Shown here in pieces: positions 32,692 through 42,619 of a stretch of DNA of 64,000 bases. How positions within the stretch are numbered: position 1 is the stretch's first letter; each line of letters begins with the position of its first letter. The position numbers and the translations under genes are program-made. Origin of the DNA: Pseudoflavonifractor sp. An184 (GTDB taxonomy: Bacteria > Bacillota > Clostridia > Oscillospirales > Oscillospiraceae); assembly GCF_002160305.1 (NCBI RefSeq), contig NZ_NFKI01000001.1, positions 122,829 through 186,828 of the forward strand, read 5' to 3'. The notes under the pieces are model-generated. The model did no database searches. It saw only the letters and a program-made list of their open reading frames with translations, and was not told where the DNA came from.

Positions 32692-33834
32692 ATGGTGAAA
32701 TCCTGTTGTGACAGCTACCACACCCAATTCAGCGACTTCTCCGCCATGCTCAGCTACCATGAGCAGGTCCGCAAGAGCAGCCTGTGGGAGCGCACCGAGG
32801 TCAAGAAGCTGCAGGTGGCGGCGCTGGACAAGACCTCTCCGCTGTATGAGGATACGGACAGCTTTGACCCCTCCGTATCCCGGGATGCGGTCGAGGACAC
32901 TGCGGAGAACCTGAAACTGGCCATCAAGCTCCGGGACAAGTTTTTCCCCCTGCGCGATACCGCCTATAAGAGCCTGCTGGACCGGGCGAAGATCGGCGGC
33001 TCCGCGCTGCCCAAGCTCTCCCGGGAGAAGCTGGCCGACGTGATCAACGCCTGTCTGGCCCTTCACAAGGACAGCGCCCTTTTGCTGATCCGCGACGAGA
33101 AGGTGTCCGCAGCCCACTCCGGCGACAGCCGGGATTACTCCGTGCTGGAGATCGACCAGTTGCTGGACGGGCTCCAGAGCAAGATGGATGAGCGTTTCCC
33201 GGGCAATCAGTTTTCTGCCGGGTATGTGGACCACGCCATCACCAGCGCATCCTGGACGCTTCCCGGCCAGCGGGAGGAACTCCTTGACACCTACATCAAA
33301 CTGCTGGCTGCGGAGGGCAAGTCGTCCATGGCAGCCAAGCTGATGCCGGGTATTCGATTCTCCACATCGGATACCGGCATGGCCTCGGCTAAGGTGTCGG
33401 CTCTGCTGGCCGGACTGCAGTACCCCATCCACATCGGCGGGATGATCGCCGTAGAGCACCGCCGGCAGTCCAAGGTGCCTGATTTTGTTGGGAGCCTGGA
33501 TATGCTCTTTGCTCAGTTCGGAGATTCCGTTGCCAGACTGACCAGCCTGCTCTCTGTCCATTTGGATCACCCGGTCAACGCGATGACCGCGGTGTGCAAG
33601 CGCCTGGCACTGCCCAAGAAGGCGGCTCTGGAGGCCATCAGCATGTTCGAAATGGCGGTTGGCAATGACGAGGCTACCGCCCATGACGTGTTTGTGGCCA
33701 TGCAGGAGATCCCTTTCACCCTGAAGACGCAGGGAGTGCCGGAGAGTAAGCTGCTGGCGCTGCAGGAGAACATGGCCCGGGCGCTCACCATCAACTGGCG
33801 GGACTACGACTACGCCAAAGAGGTGAAGTGGTAA
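32692..33834 (+). CDS. Hypothetical protein in the recombination operon (380 aa)
   Basis: ATG at 32692; AAAGGAG is about 11 bases upstream (a TTG closer to it lies at 32683). Largely helical, with a central region containing MPGIRFSTSDTGMASAKV and a hydrophobic core. It directly precedes the YqaJ exonuclease (stop overlaps its ATG), a position where a single-strand annealing protein is often found, but I see no RecT, Erf or Rad52 signature. Function not recognised. Confidence 0.6.
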   Translation: MVKSCCDSYHTQFSDFSAMLSYHEQVRKSSLWERTEVKKLQVAALDKTSPLYEDTDSFDPSVSRDAVEDTAENLKLAIKLRDKFFPLRDTAYKSLLDRAKIGGSALPKLSREKLADVINACLALHKDSALLLIRDEKVSAAHSGDSRDYSVLEIDQLLDGLQSKMDERFPGNQFSAGYVDHAITSASWTLPGQREELLDTYIKLLAAEGKSSMAAKLMPGIRFSTSDTGMASAKVSALLAGLQYPIHIGGMIAVEHRRQSKVPDFVGSLDMLFAQFGDSVARLTSLLSVHLDHPVNAMTAVCKRLALPKKAALEAISMFEMAVGNDEATAHDVFVAMQEIPFTLKTQGVPESKLLALQENMARALTINWRDYDYAKEVKW

Positions 33835-34883
33835 TGGCCGCGCCCAATATCCTCTGCGATTGTACGGGGATGACCAATGAGATGTGGCTCAAATGCCGGG
33901 AACACGGTCCGAAGGGCAATATTGAATATACCGTTGGCGGCAGTGATGTCGCAACGATTTTCGGCCTTTCCCCGTGGACGACGCCCCTGGAACTTTGGAT
34001 GGTGAAAAAGGGGCGCATGAAGCCGAAATCGCCTCCGAACCCCGACCAGTTGGCCATGGGACATATGCTGGAGCCGATTGCCGCTCACTTCTACGCCCAG
34101 AGGACGGGAAACACCGTCACGGACGACAACTATCTCTATCAGCACGCCACGCTGGAGTACGCGCTTGCCAATATTGACCGGCGCTACACGCGGAAAGAAG
34201 ATGGTGAGGGCGGCGTCCTGGAGTGCAAATCTCTGACCTACCACAAAGCGGCAGATTGGGCTGACGGAGCCATCCCCATCTACTACGAGCTGCAGCTGCG
34301 CTATTATCTTGCAGTCCTGGACGAAAAGCACGGAGCTTTCTCGGCGCTTTGGGGCAACAATCCGGAGAATGACTTGGCCACGCCTCACATTGAACGGGTT
34401 CAGGCCAAGGAGGACATTATTTTTGAGAAGCTGGACCGATGGATCTGGAGCTTGCGGCATGATAAGCCTCCTACCATGGAGGATGTTCAGCCGCAGCTGG
34501 CAATGGACGCCCTGGCGCGGATTTACGGCGCCGGTAAAAAGGGACTGCCCACCATTGAGTTCCCCAGGAAATATGAGCCGCAGCTTCGGAAAATCGCCGC
34601 GCTGCAGGAGGAAAACGCGCAACTCAAGGGCGCTATCAAAAAGAACGAGGAGGCTATTGAGGCACACAGCGTGCGGATCGCGGAACTGATGAAAGAGCAC
34701 GAGCATGGGATCCTGACCACGACCACAGACAAATTGCTGGTGGATTTTGTGACGAGTACATCCCGGCGCGTCAGTTCTGAGTACCTGAAGCAAAACTATC
34801 CATCCATTTATGAGGAGGCACGAAAGCCGTCCAAGAACCGGAAAGTCAAAGTAACCATTCAGCCTCGGCAAATTCAGATATAG
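33834..34883 (+). CDS. YqaJ-like viral exonuclease/recombinase
   Basis: 349 residues, ATG overlapping the preceding stop, with GAGGTG upstream. Residues 25-120 carry the YqaJ nuclease pattern: TVGGSDVATIFGLSPWTTPLELW, MLEPIAAHFY, NIDRR and the catalytic LECKS segment. C-terminal part is a Lys/Glu-rich coiled coil. YqaJ nucleases make 3' single-stranded DNA ends for annealing-type recombination. The nested tet(W) element begins just after the stop, so downstream genes are displaced. Confidence 0.85.
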   Translation: MAAPNILCDCTGMTNEMWLKCREHGPKGNIEYTVGGSDVATIFGLSPWTTPLELWMVKKGRMKPKSPPNPDQLAMGHMLEPIAAHFYAQRTGNTVTDDNYLYQHATLEYALANIDRRYTRKEDGEGGVLECKSLTYHKAADWADGAIPIYYELQLRYYLAVLDEKHGAFSALWGNNPENDLATPHIERVQAKEDIIFEKLDRWIWSLRHDKPPTMEDVQPQLAMDALARIYGAGKKGLPTIEFPRKYEPQLRKIAALQEENAQLKGAIKKNEEAIEAHSVRIAELMKEHEHGILTTTTDKLLVDFVTSTSRRVSSEYLKQNYPSIYEEARKPSKNRKVKVTIQPRQIQI

Positions 34884-35303
34884 TAGGGTGTATTTGAGGT
34901 GATTTCGCAGGAAAAACTTTCGCAAATATGTTAATATTCCACCTGCTATTTTCGGCTGTAAAGTTTATTAGTATCAAAATAGTATCACAAAAGGCTGGGA
35001 AATACAACAGAATTATGTGGAGCTCTACATAATTCCGGCACGGACGGACGCTGTCAGGCACAGCGGATAACAGCCTTGCAAGAGGCGTTGTACCTGCGCT
35101 GGATATATTCTTGATAGGCTTTCTGGTCTGTCATGGAAATTCCCCCTCTCTGAATAATAGTGCGGGGCGGCAGCACTCCTTGCTGTCGCTCCTTGACTGC
35201 CTAACTGCGAAACCGGGCGGGGCTGTCAACGGTGGGCGAAGCCCGTTCATCTTGACCGCCCGCTGGCTCGGCTGGCTTTGCTATTTACCCGACAAACTTG
35301 AAT
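34884..35303. other. Left end of the tet(W) element, mostly non-coding
   Basis: This stretch holds TTTCGCAAATATGTTAA at 34918 (also at 42831), the paired AGTATCA repeats, and a short minus-strand ORF remnant (35054-35134). Otherwise no gene is seen. Probably the attachment and integrase-binding end of the element. Confidence 0.5.
35054..35134 (-). pseudogene. Remnant of a Tn916-type sigma-like ORF
   Basis: 26 codons with a good ribosome site (GAGGGGGAAT). Its sequence starts MTDQKAYQEYIQRRYNASCK, which resembles the N-terminus of the small sigma-like proteins of Tn916-family elements (usually over 100 residues). It stops at 26 residues, so it is most likely a truncated fragment. The family match is from memory and is moderate. 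Confidence 0.4.
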
Positions 35304-36071
35304 TTATTGTAAGGTATCACGTTTTACCTTCTTAAGCCTTACTATCATTACCATAGGAATTTCTTTGTTGGTTTTGAAACATTCTTCATAAAATCCATCA
35401 ATGACAAATCCAGCTCTAAAACAAAGGTTAAAAATATCTTGTATGGAACGATGATAATAAATCTGCTCTTTCGGTTGCCCTTCAATCGCTATATCATAGT
35501 AACTGTGCGGTGTCATATATTTTTCAGTCAACGTGACAAAACAAGGGTGTTGCGTTGCAAAGACAAAAATTCCGCTTTCCTGCAACAGTTCATAAACAGC
35601 CATAAGAAGTGGTTCAATATCCGTAATATCCATAATTGCCATATTAGAAACTGCTTTCGTAAAGGCTCGATTTCTTTTTAATTCTAATATACTTTTTCTA
35701 TTGGTCGCATCCGCCACACAAAATTCAATTTGTTTTGCATATTGTGATTGCCGTCTTTTAGCCAATTCTATCATTTTTTTGCTGTAATCAAAAGCGACAA
35801 CCGAAGCGCCTCTTTGTGCAAGATACGAAGAATAATTTCCATTGCCACACGCAATATCCAAAATATAATCCGCAGGATTAGGAGATAGAAGTTCCGTTAC
35901 TTTGGGACGCACTACCTCTCTGTGAAATTCATTAGATTCGTCACCCATTGCATTATCCCAAAATTGTGCGTTCTCCTCCCAGATTTTTTTACTTTCCTCT
36001 GTTCCCATGTTCTCTCCCACTCCCAAAATTTGCTTTTTTGCTTCCATTAAATCTTCCTTACGATATTCCAT
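35304..36071 (-). CDS. Class I SAM-dependent methyltransferase
   Basis: 255 residues; ATG has GGAGGG upstream, and the longer frame to 36236 lacks a site. Motif I is YILDIACGNGNYSSYLA, followed by VVAFDYSKKMIELAKRR and the acidic motif VADATNRKSILEL. Resembles small-molecule methyltransferases (UbiE/COQ5-like group); substrate unknown. It lies immediately downstream of tet(W) in the same orientation and may be co-transcribed with it. Confidence 0.75.
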   Translation of the reverse strand: MEYRKEDLMEAKKQILGVGENMGTEESKKIWEENAQFWDNAMGDESNEFHREVVRPKVTELLSPNPADYILDIACGNGNYSSYLAQRGASVVAFDYSKKMIELAKRRQSQYAKQIEFCVADATNRKSILELKRNRAFTKAVSNMAIMDITDIEPLLMAVYELLQESGIFVFATQHPCFVTLTEKYMTPHSYYDIAIEGQPKEQIYYHRSIQDIFNLCFRAGFVIDGFYEECFKTNKEIPMVMIVRLKKVKRDTLQ

Positions 36072-36121
36072 TGTTACCCTCCATAACTTCTGATTGTTGC
36101 CGTCTTGACGATTATGTATCT

Positions 36122-38041
36122 TTACATTACCTTCTGAAACATATGGCGCACCTTGTCCAGGCGGTTGTTTGGACGGCGGGGCTGGATGACCGGCTGGCCG
36201 ACAGCGGCCTGATACCCTTTTAGCTCTGTAAGGCATACGCTCTGCCCGTTGGTGTAAAAGGCCAGATCAGTACGGTATGCCTGTATACAGCGGGCGGGAA
36301 TCTCGCCAGTAAAGACAACTTCATCCTTTTTTACCTGGGCCGTTTCGATGGTGGCACAGTATTTCGGTGCATCATGATAAGCCCTGGAAAGGTATTCCTG
36401 GGGCGCATAGAGGGTGAAGGAGAGATAAGGTTCCAGCAGCTGCGTCCCCGATTCCTTCAATGCCTGTTCCAATACAATCGGGGCCAATGAGCGGAAGTCC
36501 GCCGGCGTGCTGACTGGACTGTAATAAAGCCCGTATTCAAAGCAAATCTTACAGTCCGTTACGTTCCAGCCGAACAAGCCCTGCTCCAGCCCGTAACGGA
36601 TACCATCCCTGACAGCGTTTTGAAAACTCTGGTTCAAGTATCCCAGCGAAACCCGGCTCTCGTATTGTACGCCGGAGCCAAGCGGGAGTGGTGTAACAGA
36701 CAGTCCGATAGATGCCCAAAACGGGTTGGGCGGCACCTCGATATGGATGGTGTGGCTGGCTGCTTTGAGCGGCCGCTCCATATAAATGACGGTGGGTTCC
36801 TTTACCACTGTTTCAATCTTGTATTTTTCCGACAGCAAAGCGGAAACGACCTCCAACTGCACCCGGCCCAAAAAAGAAAGAATGATCTCATGGGTGATGG
36901 AATCCACTTCGCAGCGCAAAAGCGGGTCAGTATCCGCAAGTTGCGTAAGAGCGTCCAGCAGCCGTTCTCTTTGCGCTGCCGTTTTCGGCGCAATCGTCGT
37001 CCGCAGCATGGGGAGGGGGGCCTCGCGCCACCTTTTACGAGGGAGCCGGGTTTGATCCCCTAATACATCGTTTAACCTCACGCTGTCGCTGGGAAGGATA
37101 ACAATTTCGCCCGGATAAGCGGTGTCTGTCCGAACAATTTCCCCTTTGGATGGAATACGCATCTCTGTGATTTTCAGCTTTTCTCTCCCGGCCAGGGCCA
37201 CCGTATCCCGCAGGCGCAGCGTTCCGCTGTATAGCCGCAGATAGACACGCCGCTGGCCGCAATCGGTGTACTCAACCTTGAAAACGCTGCCGCATAGGGT
37301 GGCGCTCCCCTGTTCCCCAATCGGTTGGAACAGTCCTGTCACCGCATCCATCAACGGTTGAATGCCAAGGCCCTTTTTGGCGCTGCCATGATAGACCGGA
37401 AACAGGGAGGCTTCTTGAACCCGCCGCTGTTCCTCCCGCGCAAGTTTTTCCTGGCTGATTGGTTCTCCTGCGATATACTTTTCCAATAATGCATCGTTAT
37501 TTTCGATGACCGCATCCCATGCTTCTATGTCGGTATTTTCCTCCAGGACTATTTCCGGGGACAGCGACACCGTCTGCTTGATGATAATATCGGCGGAGAG
37601 CTTATCCCGAACAGACTGAACCACGCTCTGCAAATCAACGCCAGCCTGGTCGATCTTGTTGATAAAGATAACGGTGGGAATGTTCATTTTCCGCAGGGCA
37701 TGGAACAGAATACGGGTCTGGGCCTGCACGCCATCTTTCGCGGAGATCACCAAGATGGCCCCATCTAAAACAGCCAAAGAGCGGTACACCTCCGCCAAAA
37801 AATCCATGTGGCCGGGCGTATCCACAATGTTAACTTTACATCTGTGCCACTGGAAGGAAGTGACTGCCGCTTGAATGGTAATCCCACGCTGCCGCTCCAA
37901 AAACAAGGTGTCCGTCCTCGTTGTCCCTTTTTCGACGCTCCCTGGTTCTGAAATGGCTCCACTGGCATATAGCAGACTCTCCGTCAAGGTCGTCTTTCCA
38001 GCGTCTACATGGGCAAGAATCCCGATATTGATAATGTTCAT
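36122..38041 (-). CDS. tet(W): Tetracycline resistance ribosomal protection protein Tet(W)
   Basis: 639 residues. It is an EF-G-like GTPase that releases tetracycline from the ribosome. GTPase motifs [17 protein letters not shown] and NKID are present; the C-terminal part ends with [12 protein letters not shown]. The sequence agrees closely with Tet(W) as I remember it and clearly differs from Tet(O) and Tet(M) along its whole length, so it does not look mosaic. Preceded by a leader-peptide/terminator attenuator. Confidence 0.95.
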   Translation of the reverse strand: MNIINIGILAHVDAGKTTLTESLLYASGAISEPGSVEKGTTRTDTLFLERQRGITIQAAVTSFQWHRCKVNIVDTPGHMDFLAEVYRSLAVLDGAILVISAKDGVQAQTRILFHALRKMNIPTVIFINKIDQAGVDLQSVVQSVRDKLSADIIIKQTVSLSPEIVLEENTDIEAWDAVIENNDALLEKYIAGEPISQEKLAREEQRRVQEASLFPVYHGSAKKGLGIQPLMDAVTGLFQPIGEQGSATLCGSVFKVEYTDCGQRRVYLRLYSGTLRLRDTVALAGREKLKITEMRIPSKGEIVRTDTAYPGEIVILPSDSVRLNDVLGDQTRLPRKRWREAPLPMLRTTIAPKTAAQRERLLDALTQLADTDPLLRCEVDSITHEIILSFLGRVQLEVVSALLSEKYKIETVVKEPTVIYMERPLKAASHTIHIEVPPNPFWASIGLSVTPLPLGSGVQYESRVSLGYLNQSFQNAVRDGIRYGLEQGLFGWNVTDCKICFEYGLYYSPVSTPADFRSLAPIVLEQALKESGTQLLEPYLSFTLYAPQEYLSRAYHDAPKYCATIETAQVKKDEVVFTGEIPARCIQAYRTDLAFYTNGQSVCLTELKGYQAAVGQPVIQPRRPNNRLDKVRHMFQKVM

Positions 38042-38073
38042 GTCTATCCTCCATACAAGGCCCGAATGGGCGC

Positions 38074-38112
38074 AAAAATCCCCAGCGGCTAATACTTTTA
38101 CCGCTGGGGATC
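38074..38112 (-). terminator. Attenuator terminator of tet(W)
   Basis: On the minus strand ATCCCCAGCGG / CCGCTGGGGAT arms are followed by ATTTTT. It lies between the promoter and tet(W), and the leader ORF runs into its 5' arm. Ribosome stalling or altered translation in tetracycline would disrupt it, as in tet(M)-type attenuation. Confidence 0.75.
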
Positions 38113-38136
38113 ATGACTTCGGACACACAGAAACAT
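38098..38136 (-). CDS. Candidate leader peptide of tet(W)
   Basis: Twelve codons reading [12 protein letters not shown], ending in the loop of the attenuator. The stop codon is within the hairpin, a design typical for attenuated tet genes. No strong ribosome site is seen, so translation is not proven. Confidence 0.45.
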   Translation of the reverse strand: MFLCVRSHDPQR

Positions 38137-38376
38137 ACACGACTTACATAAGCCGCGGTCCGTCACGATATTTACTAAAAAGGCAAAAGTATTCTTAAAA
38201 TTGGGTACAAAAACCAAGCCCCTGCAAGGGGCAATCATTTTTGCGCCCATTATCAAATTTTATTTAAGAATACCTTGCCGCATATTTGATAGACTCCTCA
38301 AATCAGGATAATAGCAGTATATCATAGTACGCTCTAAAAAACAAGAAATCATTTTACCGATTCCACAAATAAAATC

Positions 38377-38402
38377 GGAGGGTATTCACTGGAATACCCT
38401 CC
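38377..38402. terminator. Terminator downstream of relaxase
   Basis: GGAGGGTATTC/GAATACCCTCC arms with a four-base loop and T-rich flanks on both strands. It ends minus-strand transcription of the relaxase and separates it from the tet(W) control region. Confidence 0.7.
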
Positions 38403-38413
38403 GGTTTTGGTGA

Positions 38414-39601
38414 TTATCGTGCGTCTATCCGAATTTTTGACTTTGCGGCCCGTTTCCGTTCCTTTTCGGCATGTTCCTGCTGGTAAGCTGCCTCTAATAT
38501 TCTGTCCACTTGTTCTGGGCCAAAGGCCCTTTTGACCCGCTCATAGTCAGCGGAGACTTGCCGCATGGCCTTGTTTTCCAACTTGACCTCCTGCAATCGA
38601 TCAGACAGGCGGATGTTGCTCTCCCTCACCCGGCCATAGTCCCCTTGCAGACGCTCAAATTTCCCCCGCAGCTCCACATAGGCCAGATACAGGGAGCGCA
38701 GCACCTTGACGATTTGGGCCAGCAGGGGCTTTGCCTTTTTCTCTCGGTAGGCCCGGCCTGTTTCCAGCGTTCCCGGCTCCGGCAAAATCTCCTCCGGATT
38801 GGCGGAGAAATCCGCTGCCAACCGCTCCATATTTTTCACCGCCGGGGCAAGTTCTTTGAGCCGCCGTTCCTGGCTCTCCACCTGGTTTTCTTTCTCCGCC
38901 TTGACCGTCTCCAGAACGGCGATCTCCTTTGCCCGCTGCTCTTTCTTGTAGTCCAGCACAGACAAGTGCTTGTCGTGGGTGCCTTTGTCCTCCCACTCAA
39001 TCCCGTGGCGCTCCATGACCAGGGAAAGCTGCTCCTTTTCCGAGCGCACCCACTGGCTCCACTCTGTGTCCCCTCTGGTGCCGCCCTGGAAACCCTGGGC
39101 CGCTAACGCCTGTTTCAAAGATACCCTCGTGTCCAGCCCTCGCTTGCTCCCGGTGGTGAATGGTACAAAGTCAATGTGCAGATGGGGCGTAGCCTCGTCC
39201 ATGTGGAGGTGGGCAGAGAACACCCGGAGTTGGGGGTTGCGCTCTTGAAAGCCCTTCATGTACTCGTCCAAAACCGCTGCCGCAAGCTGTCCCTCCTCGC
39301 TGTCGGCGCTCATATCATCTCGATTGCCCACTTGCAGGATGATTTCATGGAACGGCTTTTCCTGCTTGCCGGAGCGGATCTTCTCATAGTAATCCTCTAT
39401 CCTTCTGTCGGCCCTGGTTTGTTTAGCGTTGTACCGTTCCAGAGCCTCGTCAAAGAGTTCATGGTACACCGCCTTGATATTCTCCTGGCAGTAGGTTATA
39501 TTCAAGTGGGAGCGTTCCGGGTCAGTGTTCTTGGCGTGGAATTTTCTACTGTTATGGTTCACCGATCCTTGGCCCACCATGGCGCTGATTGTCCTTTTCA
39601 A
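38414..39601 (-). CDS. MobV-family relaxase (plasmid recombination/mobilization protein)
   Basis: 395 residues. The N-terminal 200 residues carry relaxase motifs: NHNSRKF, and the metal-binding HLHMDEATPHLHIDFVPF that is diagnostic of MobV/Pre-type relaxases. The C-terminal half is a long charged coiled coil. It would nick oriT and lead DNA transfer, using a conjugation machine supplied in trans. The catalytic residue cannot be assigned with certainty. GC-rich non-coding DNA follows its start, the likely oriT. Confidence 0.85.
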   Translation of the reverse strand: MKRTISAMVGQGSVNHNSRKFHAKNTDPERSHLNITYCQENIKAVYHELFDEALERYNAKQTRADRRIEDYYEKIRSGKQEKPFHEIILQVGNRDDMSADSEEGQLAAAVLDEYMKGFQERNPQLRVFSAHLHMDEATPHLHIDFVPFTTGSKRGLDTRVSLKQALAAQGFQGGTRGDTEWSQWVRSEKEQLSLVMERHGIEWEDKGTHDKHLSVLDYKKEQRAKEIAVLETVKAEKENQVESQERRLKELAPAVKNMERLAADFSANPEEILPEPGTLETGRAYREKKAKPLLAQIVKVLRSLYLAYVELRGKFERLQGDYGRVRESNIRLSDRLQEVKLENKAMRQVSADYERVKRAFGPEQVDRILEAAYQQEHAEKERKRAAKSKIRIDAR

Positions 39602-40047
39602 ATCAATCCCTCCTCCCTTTTCCGCCGCGCAAGCGGCGAGCCTTTGTTACTTTCTGCGAAAGTAACGCAAAAGCACTTTTGACAGCCTGACGGCCATCAA
39701 AAGCGCATTTGCGCCCTACGGGGTGGTGTGGGGGCTTTGCCCCCGGCAACTGCGGTTGCCTCCCCCAGCAGGGCCGCCCTTTGAAAAGGGCACCCTGCAC
39801 CCCGCCTAAACTTTGTCACTCGCCGTTGGGCAGGGTGGAAAGGCCAGGGGCCTTTCCACCGCCCGGCAAGTGTTTTCCGTGGGCCGAAAGTCAAGGGGTA
39901 CGGGTTGTATTGACTTGCGGCAATCTCCACCCGCAGGTATGCCCCCCTTGACTTTCGCCCCCGCTCCCCGTGACAGCCGTGACGACCGTGACGATGTTTT
40001 ACACACCGCCTCCGCACTCCGAAAAGCTGTCACAGCTGTCACGGTCG
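39602..40047. other. Candidate oriT/origin region of the tet(W) element
   Basis: Non-coding and GC-rich between relaxase and RepA-like genes. Holds GTTACTTTCTGCGAAAGTAAC (a perfect inverted repeat, at 39647-39667), a 14-base inverted repeat CGAAAGTCAAGGGG/CCCCTTGACTTTCG (39885-39898 and 39944-39957), and an array of CGTGAC repeats just beyond. The hairpin next to the relaxase is a good candidate for the nick region, the repeats for a replication origin. Confidence 0.5.
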
Positions 40048-40055
40048 TCACGCCT
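39968..40055. repeat. Iteron-like GTGAC repeats
   Basis: Three direct copies of CGTGAC(A/G)(G/A)C-type units (around 39970-39995) face three inverted copies (around 40028-40050), with an AT-richer centre. The array overlaps the 3' end of the RepA-like gene. Iterons of this kind are bound by plasmid initiators. Confidence 0.45.
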
Positions 40056-41202
40056 GGGGTTCCTCCAACGTGAGCTTGATACTCCGCCCGGCATGGGTTC
40101 GGGCGCTTTCATAGTGGATGTGGTACTCATAGGACAGCCGCCACGCCCGGACATTCAGCCGCATAGCCAGGGCATTGGGTTTCATATCCAGCCCCAGGGC
40201 GGCGACAAGTTCCGTGGCCGTCCCTCTCCACTCTGGCCGTTCCGCCGTTACCAGGGCGGCAACAGCCTCCAACACCGGGTCAGGCGGCTCCTGCCGCAGC
40301 TCCGTTTCCCGCCGCTCCAGCTCCCACACAAGCCGTTCCTCGTCCCGCTTGAGGTAGAGGCGCTGGTCTTGCTGATCCCGCCCAGAAATGTCCAGGGTGG
40401 CGGCGTTGTCTGCCCGCCGCTCCTTTTGGAGCAGAAAGGCCCCGTCTGCCGCACCCAATAAGCCGTTGGTGCCGGAGATCATATCAAACTTATCATCGGC
40501 CTGCTGCTTGCGGGTGTGATGTACAACCAGGAGGCAAACCCCGCTTATATCGGCAAACCGTTTCAGTTTGGTGATTACCTCATAGTCGTTGGCATAGCTG
40601 TACTTCTCTGCCCCGGCCTCCCGGATTTTTTGCAGGGTGTCGATGATAATAAGCCGGGTGTCCGTGTGTTCCCGGACAAAGCCCTTTAGCTGCTCCTCCA
40701 GGCCACCGCCGAGCTGCTTAGCTCCGATGGCAAAGAACAGGTTTCCGGTACTCTCTACTCCAAACATCCGGTACAACCGCTCCTGTAAGCGACGGTGGTT
40801 GTCCTCCAGGGCCAGATAGAGGACTGTCCCCTGGCGCACCTCATACCCCCACAGGGAAAGGCCCATACTCACATGATAGGCAAGCTGGGCCATGAGAAAG
40901 GACTTGCCCACCTTGGGAGCGCCCACAAAGAGATATGTCCCCGCATAGAGCAGACCGTCTACCACAGGAGGTCTGCCGGGGTACACCTGTTCGTAGAGGT
41001 CATTCATAGACACGGTAGGCAGATAGGCCGGGTCATTGACCCGGCTTATCTGCCGCAGGATTTCCTCCAAATCTCTTTCCGGGGGCTTGTGTTCTGTCAC
41101 GCCCTCTGCTATACTTTGGTTAGGTTTTTGTGAGAGCGACTGTCCCCCGTCTGCGCCAACAGGCGGATATGGGGCAGTCGTTTTCTCTTGCAATCTATCC
41201 AT
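40048..41202 (-). CDS. RepA-like AAA ATPase
   Basis: 384 residues. ATPase core has Walker A GAPKVGKSF, a Walker B-like DTRLIIIDTLQKI, and VHHTRKQQADDKFD; this is the AAA_25/RecA-like group seen in plasmid RepA helicases. N-terminal part and the C-terminal 90 residues look like flexible and DNA-binding regions. Together with the iterons it suggests the element can replicate when excised. Confidence 0.75.
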   Translation of the reverse strand: MDRLQEKTTAPYPPVGADGGQSLSQKPNQSIAEGVTEHKPPERDLEEILRQISRVNDPAYLPTVSMNDLYEQVYPGRPPVVDGLLYAGTYLFVGAPKVGKSFLMAQLAYHVSMGLSLWGYEVRQGTVLYLALEDNHRRLQERLYRMFGVESTGNLFFAIGAKQLGGGLEEQLKGFVREHTDTRLIIIDTLQKIREAGAEKYSYANDYEVITKLKRFADISGVCLLVVHHTRKQQADDKFDMISGTNGLLGAADGAFLLQKERRADNAATLDISGRDQQDQRLYLKRDEERLVWELERRETELRQEPPDPVLEAVAALVTAERPEWRGTATELVAALGLDMKPNALAMRLNVRAWRLSYEYHIHYESARTHAGRSIKLTLEEPQA

Positions 41203-41205
41203 CTA

Positions 41206-41526
41206 TCAATCCTCCCTCATGCCGTCCATGATGGCGGCGATCAGCCGGATGGTGTCCAGCAACTCCCCATCCACGCCATTCCCGGCCTCGATACGCTCCA
41301 GTTCTTCCAGAACGGCGGCCAGCTCGTTCCGCAGGGCCTTATACACCCTGGGGTTGCCCTGTACCACCACATCCCGGCACAGCAGCCGTCGGGTGATGTA
41401 GTCCTGTTTGGTAAGGCCGGAGAGCCGCACAGCGGTTTCAATTTCCCTGTCCTCATCCGGGGACACCCGGAAAGCCACAGTTTTGTTTCTCCAGCGGTTG
41501 TGTCGGTCAAGATTTTTCACTGACAT
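41206..41526 (-). CDS. MobC-like relaxosome protein
   Basis: 106 residues. N-terminal NKTVAFRVSPDEDREIETAVRLSGLTKQDYI is a ribbon-helix-helix typical of MobC/relaxosome accessory proteins, followed by helices. It would bind near oriT. Its stop lies just before the RepA-like start and just after the integrase stop. Confidence 0.65.
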   Translation of the reverse strand: MSVKNLDRHNRWRNKTVAFRVSPDEDREIETAVRLSGLTKQDYITRRLLCRDVVVQGNPRVYKALRNELAAVLEELERIEAGNGVDGELLDTIRLIAAIMDGMRED

Positions 41527-41529
41527 GAT

Positions 41530-42606
41530 TTAGGCCCCCTTTCGCTCCATGTCCAGTTTGTCCGCCATCTCCGCCTGCCGGGTGGGGAACAGGTGGGCGT
41601 AGCGGTAGGTAATATCAATGCTTTCATGTCCCACCCGGTCAGCGATTGCCAGGGCCGTAAAGCCCATGTCAATGAGCAGCGAAATGTGGGAGTGCCTCAG
41701 GTCGTGTATTCTGATCCGCTTTACCCCGGCCTCTTTCGCACCCCTGTCCATCTCCCGGTGGAGGTAGGATTTTGTCACCGTGAAAATGCGGTCGGTGGGC
41801 TTCACCCCATACAGGCTCTTGATATAGTCTCGCATTTCTTCACAGAGGAAAGCGGGCATTTGAATGACCCGGTTGCTCTTAGGGGTCTTGGGGTCGGTAA
41901 TCACATCCTTGCCCTTAATCCGCTGGTAGGACTTGGAGATGGTGACGGTCTGTTTCTCAAAGTCGAAGTCGCCAGGAGTGAGGGCCAGCAGCTCCCCCTC
42001 CCGGACGCCGCACCAGTAGAGCATTTCAAAGGCGTAATAGGAAAGGGGCTTGTCCATCATGGCCTCGGCGAATTTCAGATACTCCGCCTTTGTCCAGAAC
42101 AGCATTTCCCGTCCCTTTGGCTTTCCCATATTGCCCGCCTGGGCAGCGGGATTGACCTTTAGATTGTAGTGCCGTACCGCATGGTTGAACACGGCGCTCA
42201 ACTGATTGTGCAGCGTTTTTAAGTACACCGGAGAGTAGGGCTTGCCGTTCTTGTCCCGGTAACCCAGCATTTCATTCTGCCAGGCGATGACCTCCTTGGA
42301 GTGAATGTCGCACATCTTCCGCTTGCCGAAGTACGGCACCAACTTCTTGTAGAGGATATGCTCTTTCGTCCCCCAGGTGTTTTCCTTGATACGGCCTTTC
42401 ATGTCCGCCACATAGACAGCCACGAAGTTTTCAAAGGTCATTTCCAGGTCGGCGGTCTGTTGTTGCAGGAATGTCCGCTCCCACTCCAGAGCCTCCCGCT
42501 TGGTGGGAAAGCCCCGTTTCATTTTCTTTACTTTCTTGCCCGTCCAGTCCTCGTAGTAAAAGGACGCATACCATGTGCCCTTTGCCTTGTCTTTGTATGC
42601 CGGCAT
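41530..42606 (-). CDS. Tyrosine integrase of the tet(W) element
   Basis: 358 residues from the ATG with AAGGAGGGAAC upstream (the frame extends 12 codons further). N-terminal arm-binding AP2-like domain (SFYYEDWTGKKVKKMKRGF), core-binding domain and catalytic domain with Arg in GVREGELLAL, HDLRHSH and the Tyr in TYRYAHL. All catalytic positions are visible. Drives excision and integration with the adjacent Xis. Confidence 0.85.
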   Translation of the reverse strand: MPAYKDKAKGTWYASFYYEDWTGKKVKKMKRGFPTKREALEWERTFLQQQTADLEMTFENFVAVYVADMKGRIKENTWGTKEHILYKKLVPYFGKRKMCDIHSKEVIAWQNEMLGYRDKNGKPYSPVYLKTLHNQLSAVFNHAVRHYNLKVNPAAQAGNMGKPKGREMLFWTKAEYLKFAEAMMDKPLSYYAFEMLYWCGVREGELLALTPGDFDFEKQTVTISKSYQRIKGKDVITDPKTPKSNRVIQMPAFLCEEMRDYIKSLYGVKPTDRIFTVTKSYLHREMDRGAKEAGVKRIRIHDLRHSHISLLIDMGFTALAIADRVGHESIDITYRYAHLFPTRQAEMADKLDMERKGA

Positions 42607-42619
42607 TGTGGTTCCCTCC

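Noticed and set aside
35111..35335. Plus-strand frame of 74 codons in the left end of the tet(W) element
   Set aside because: No ribosome site; overlaps the sigma-like remnant in antisense.
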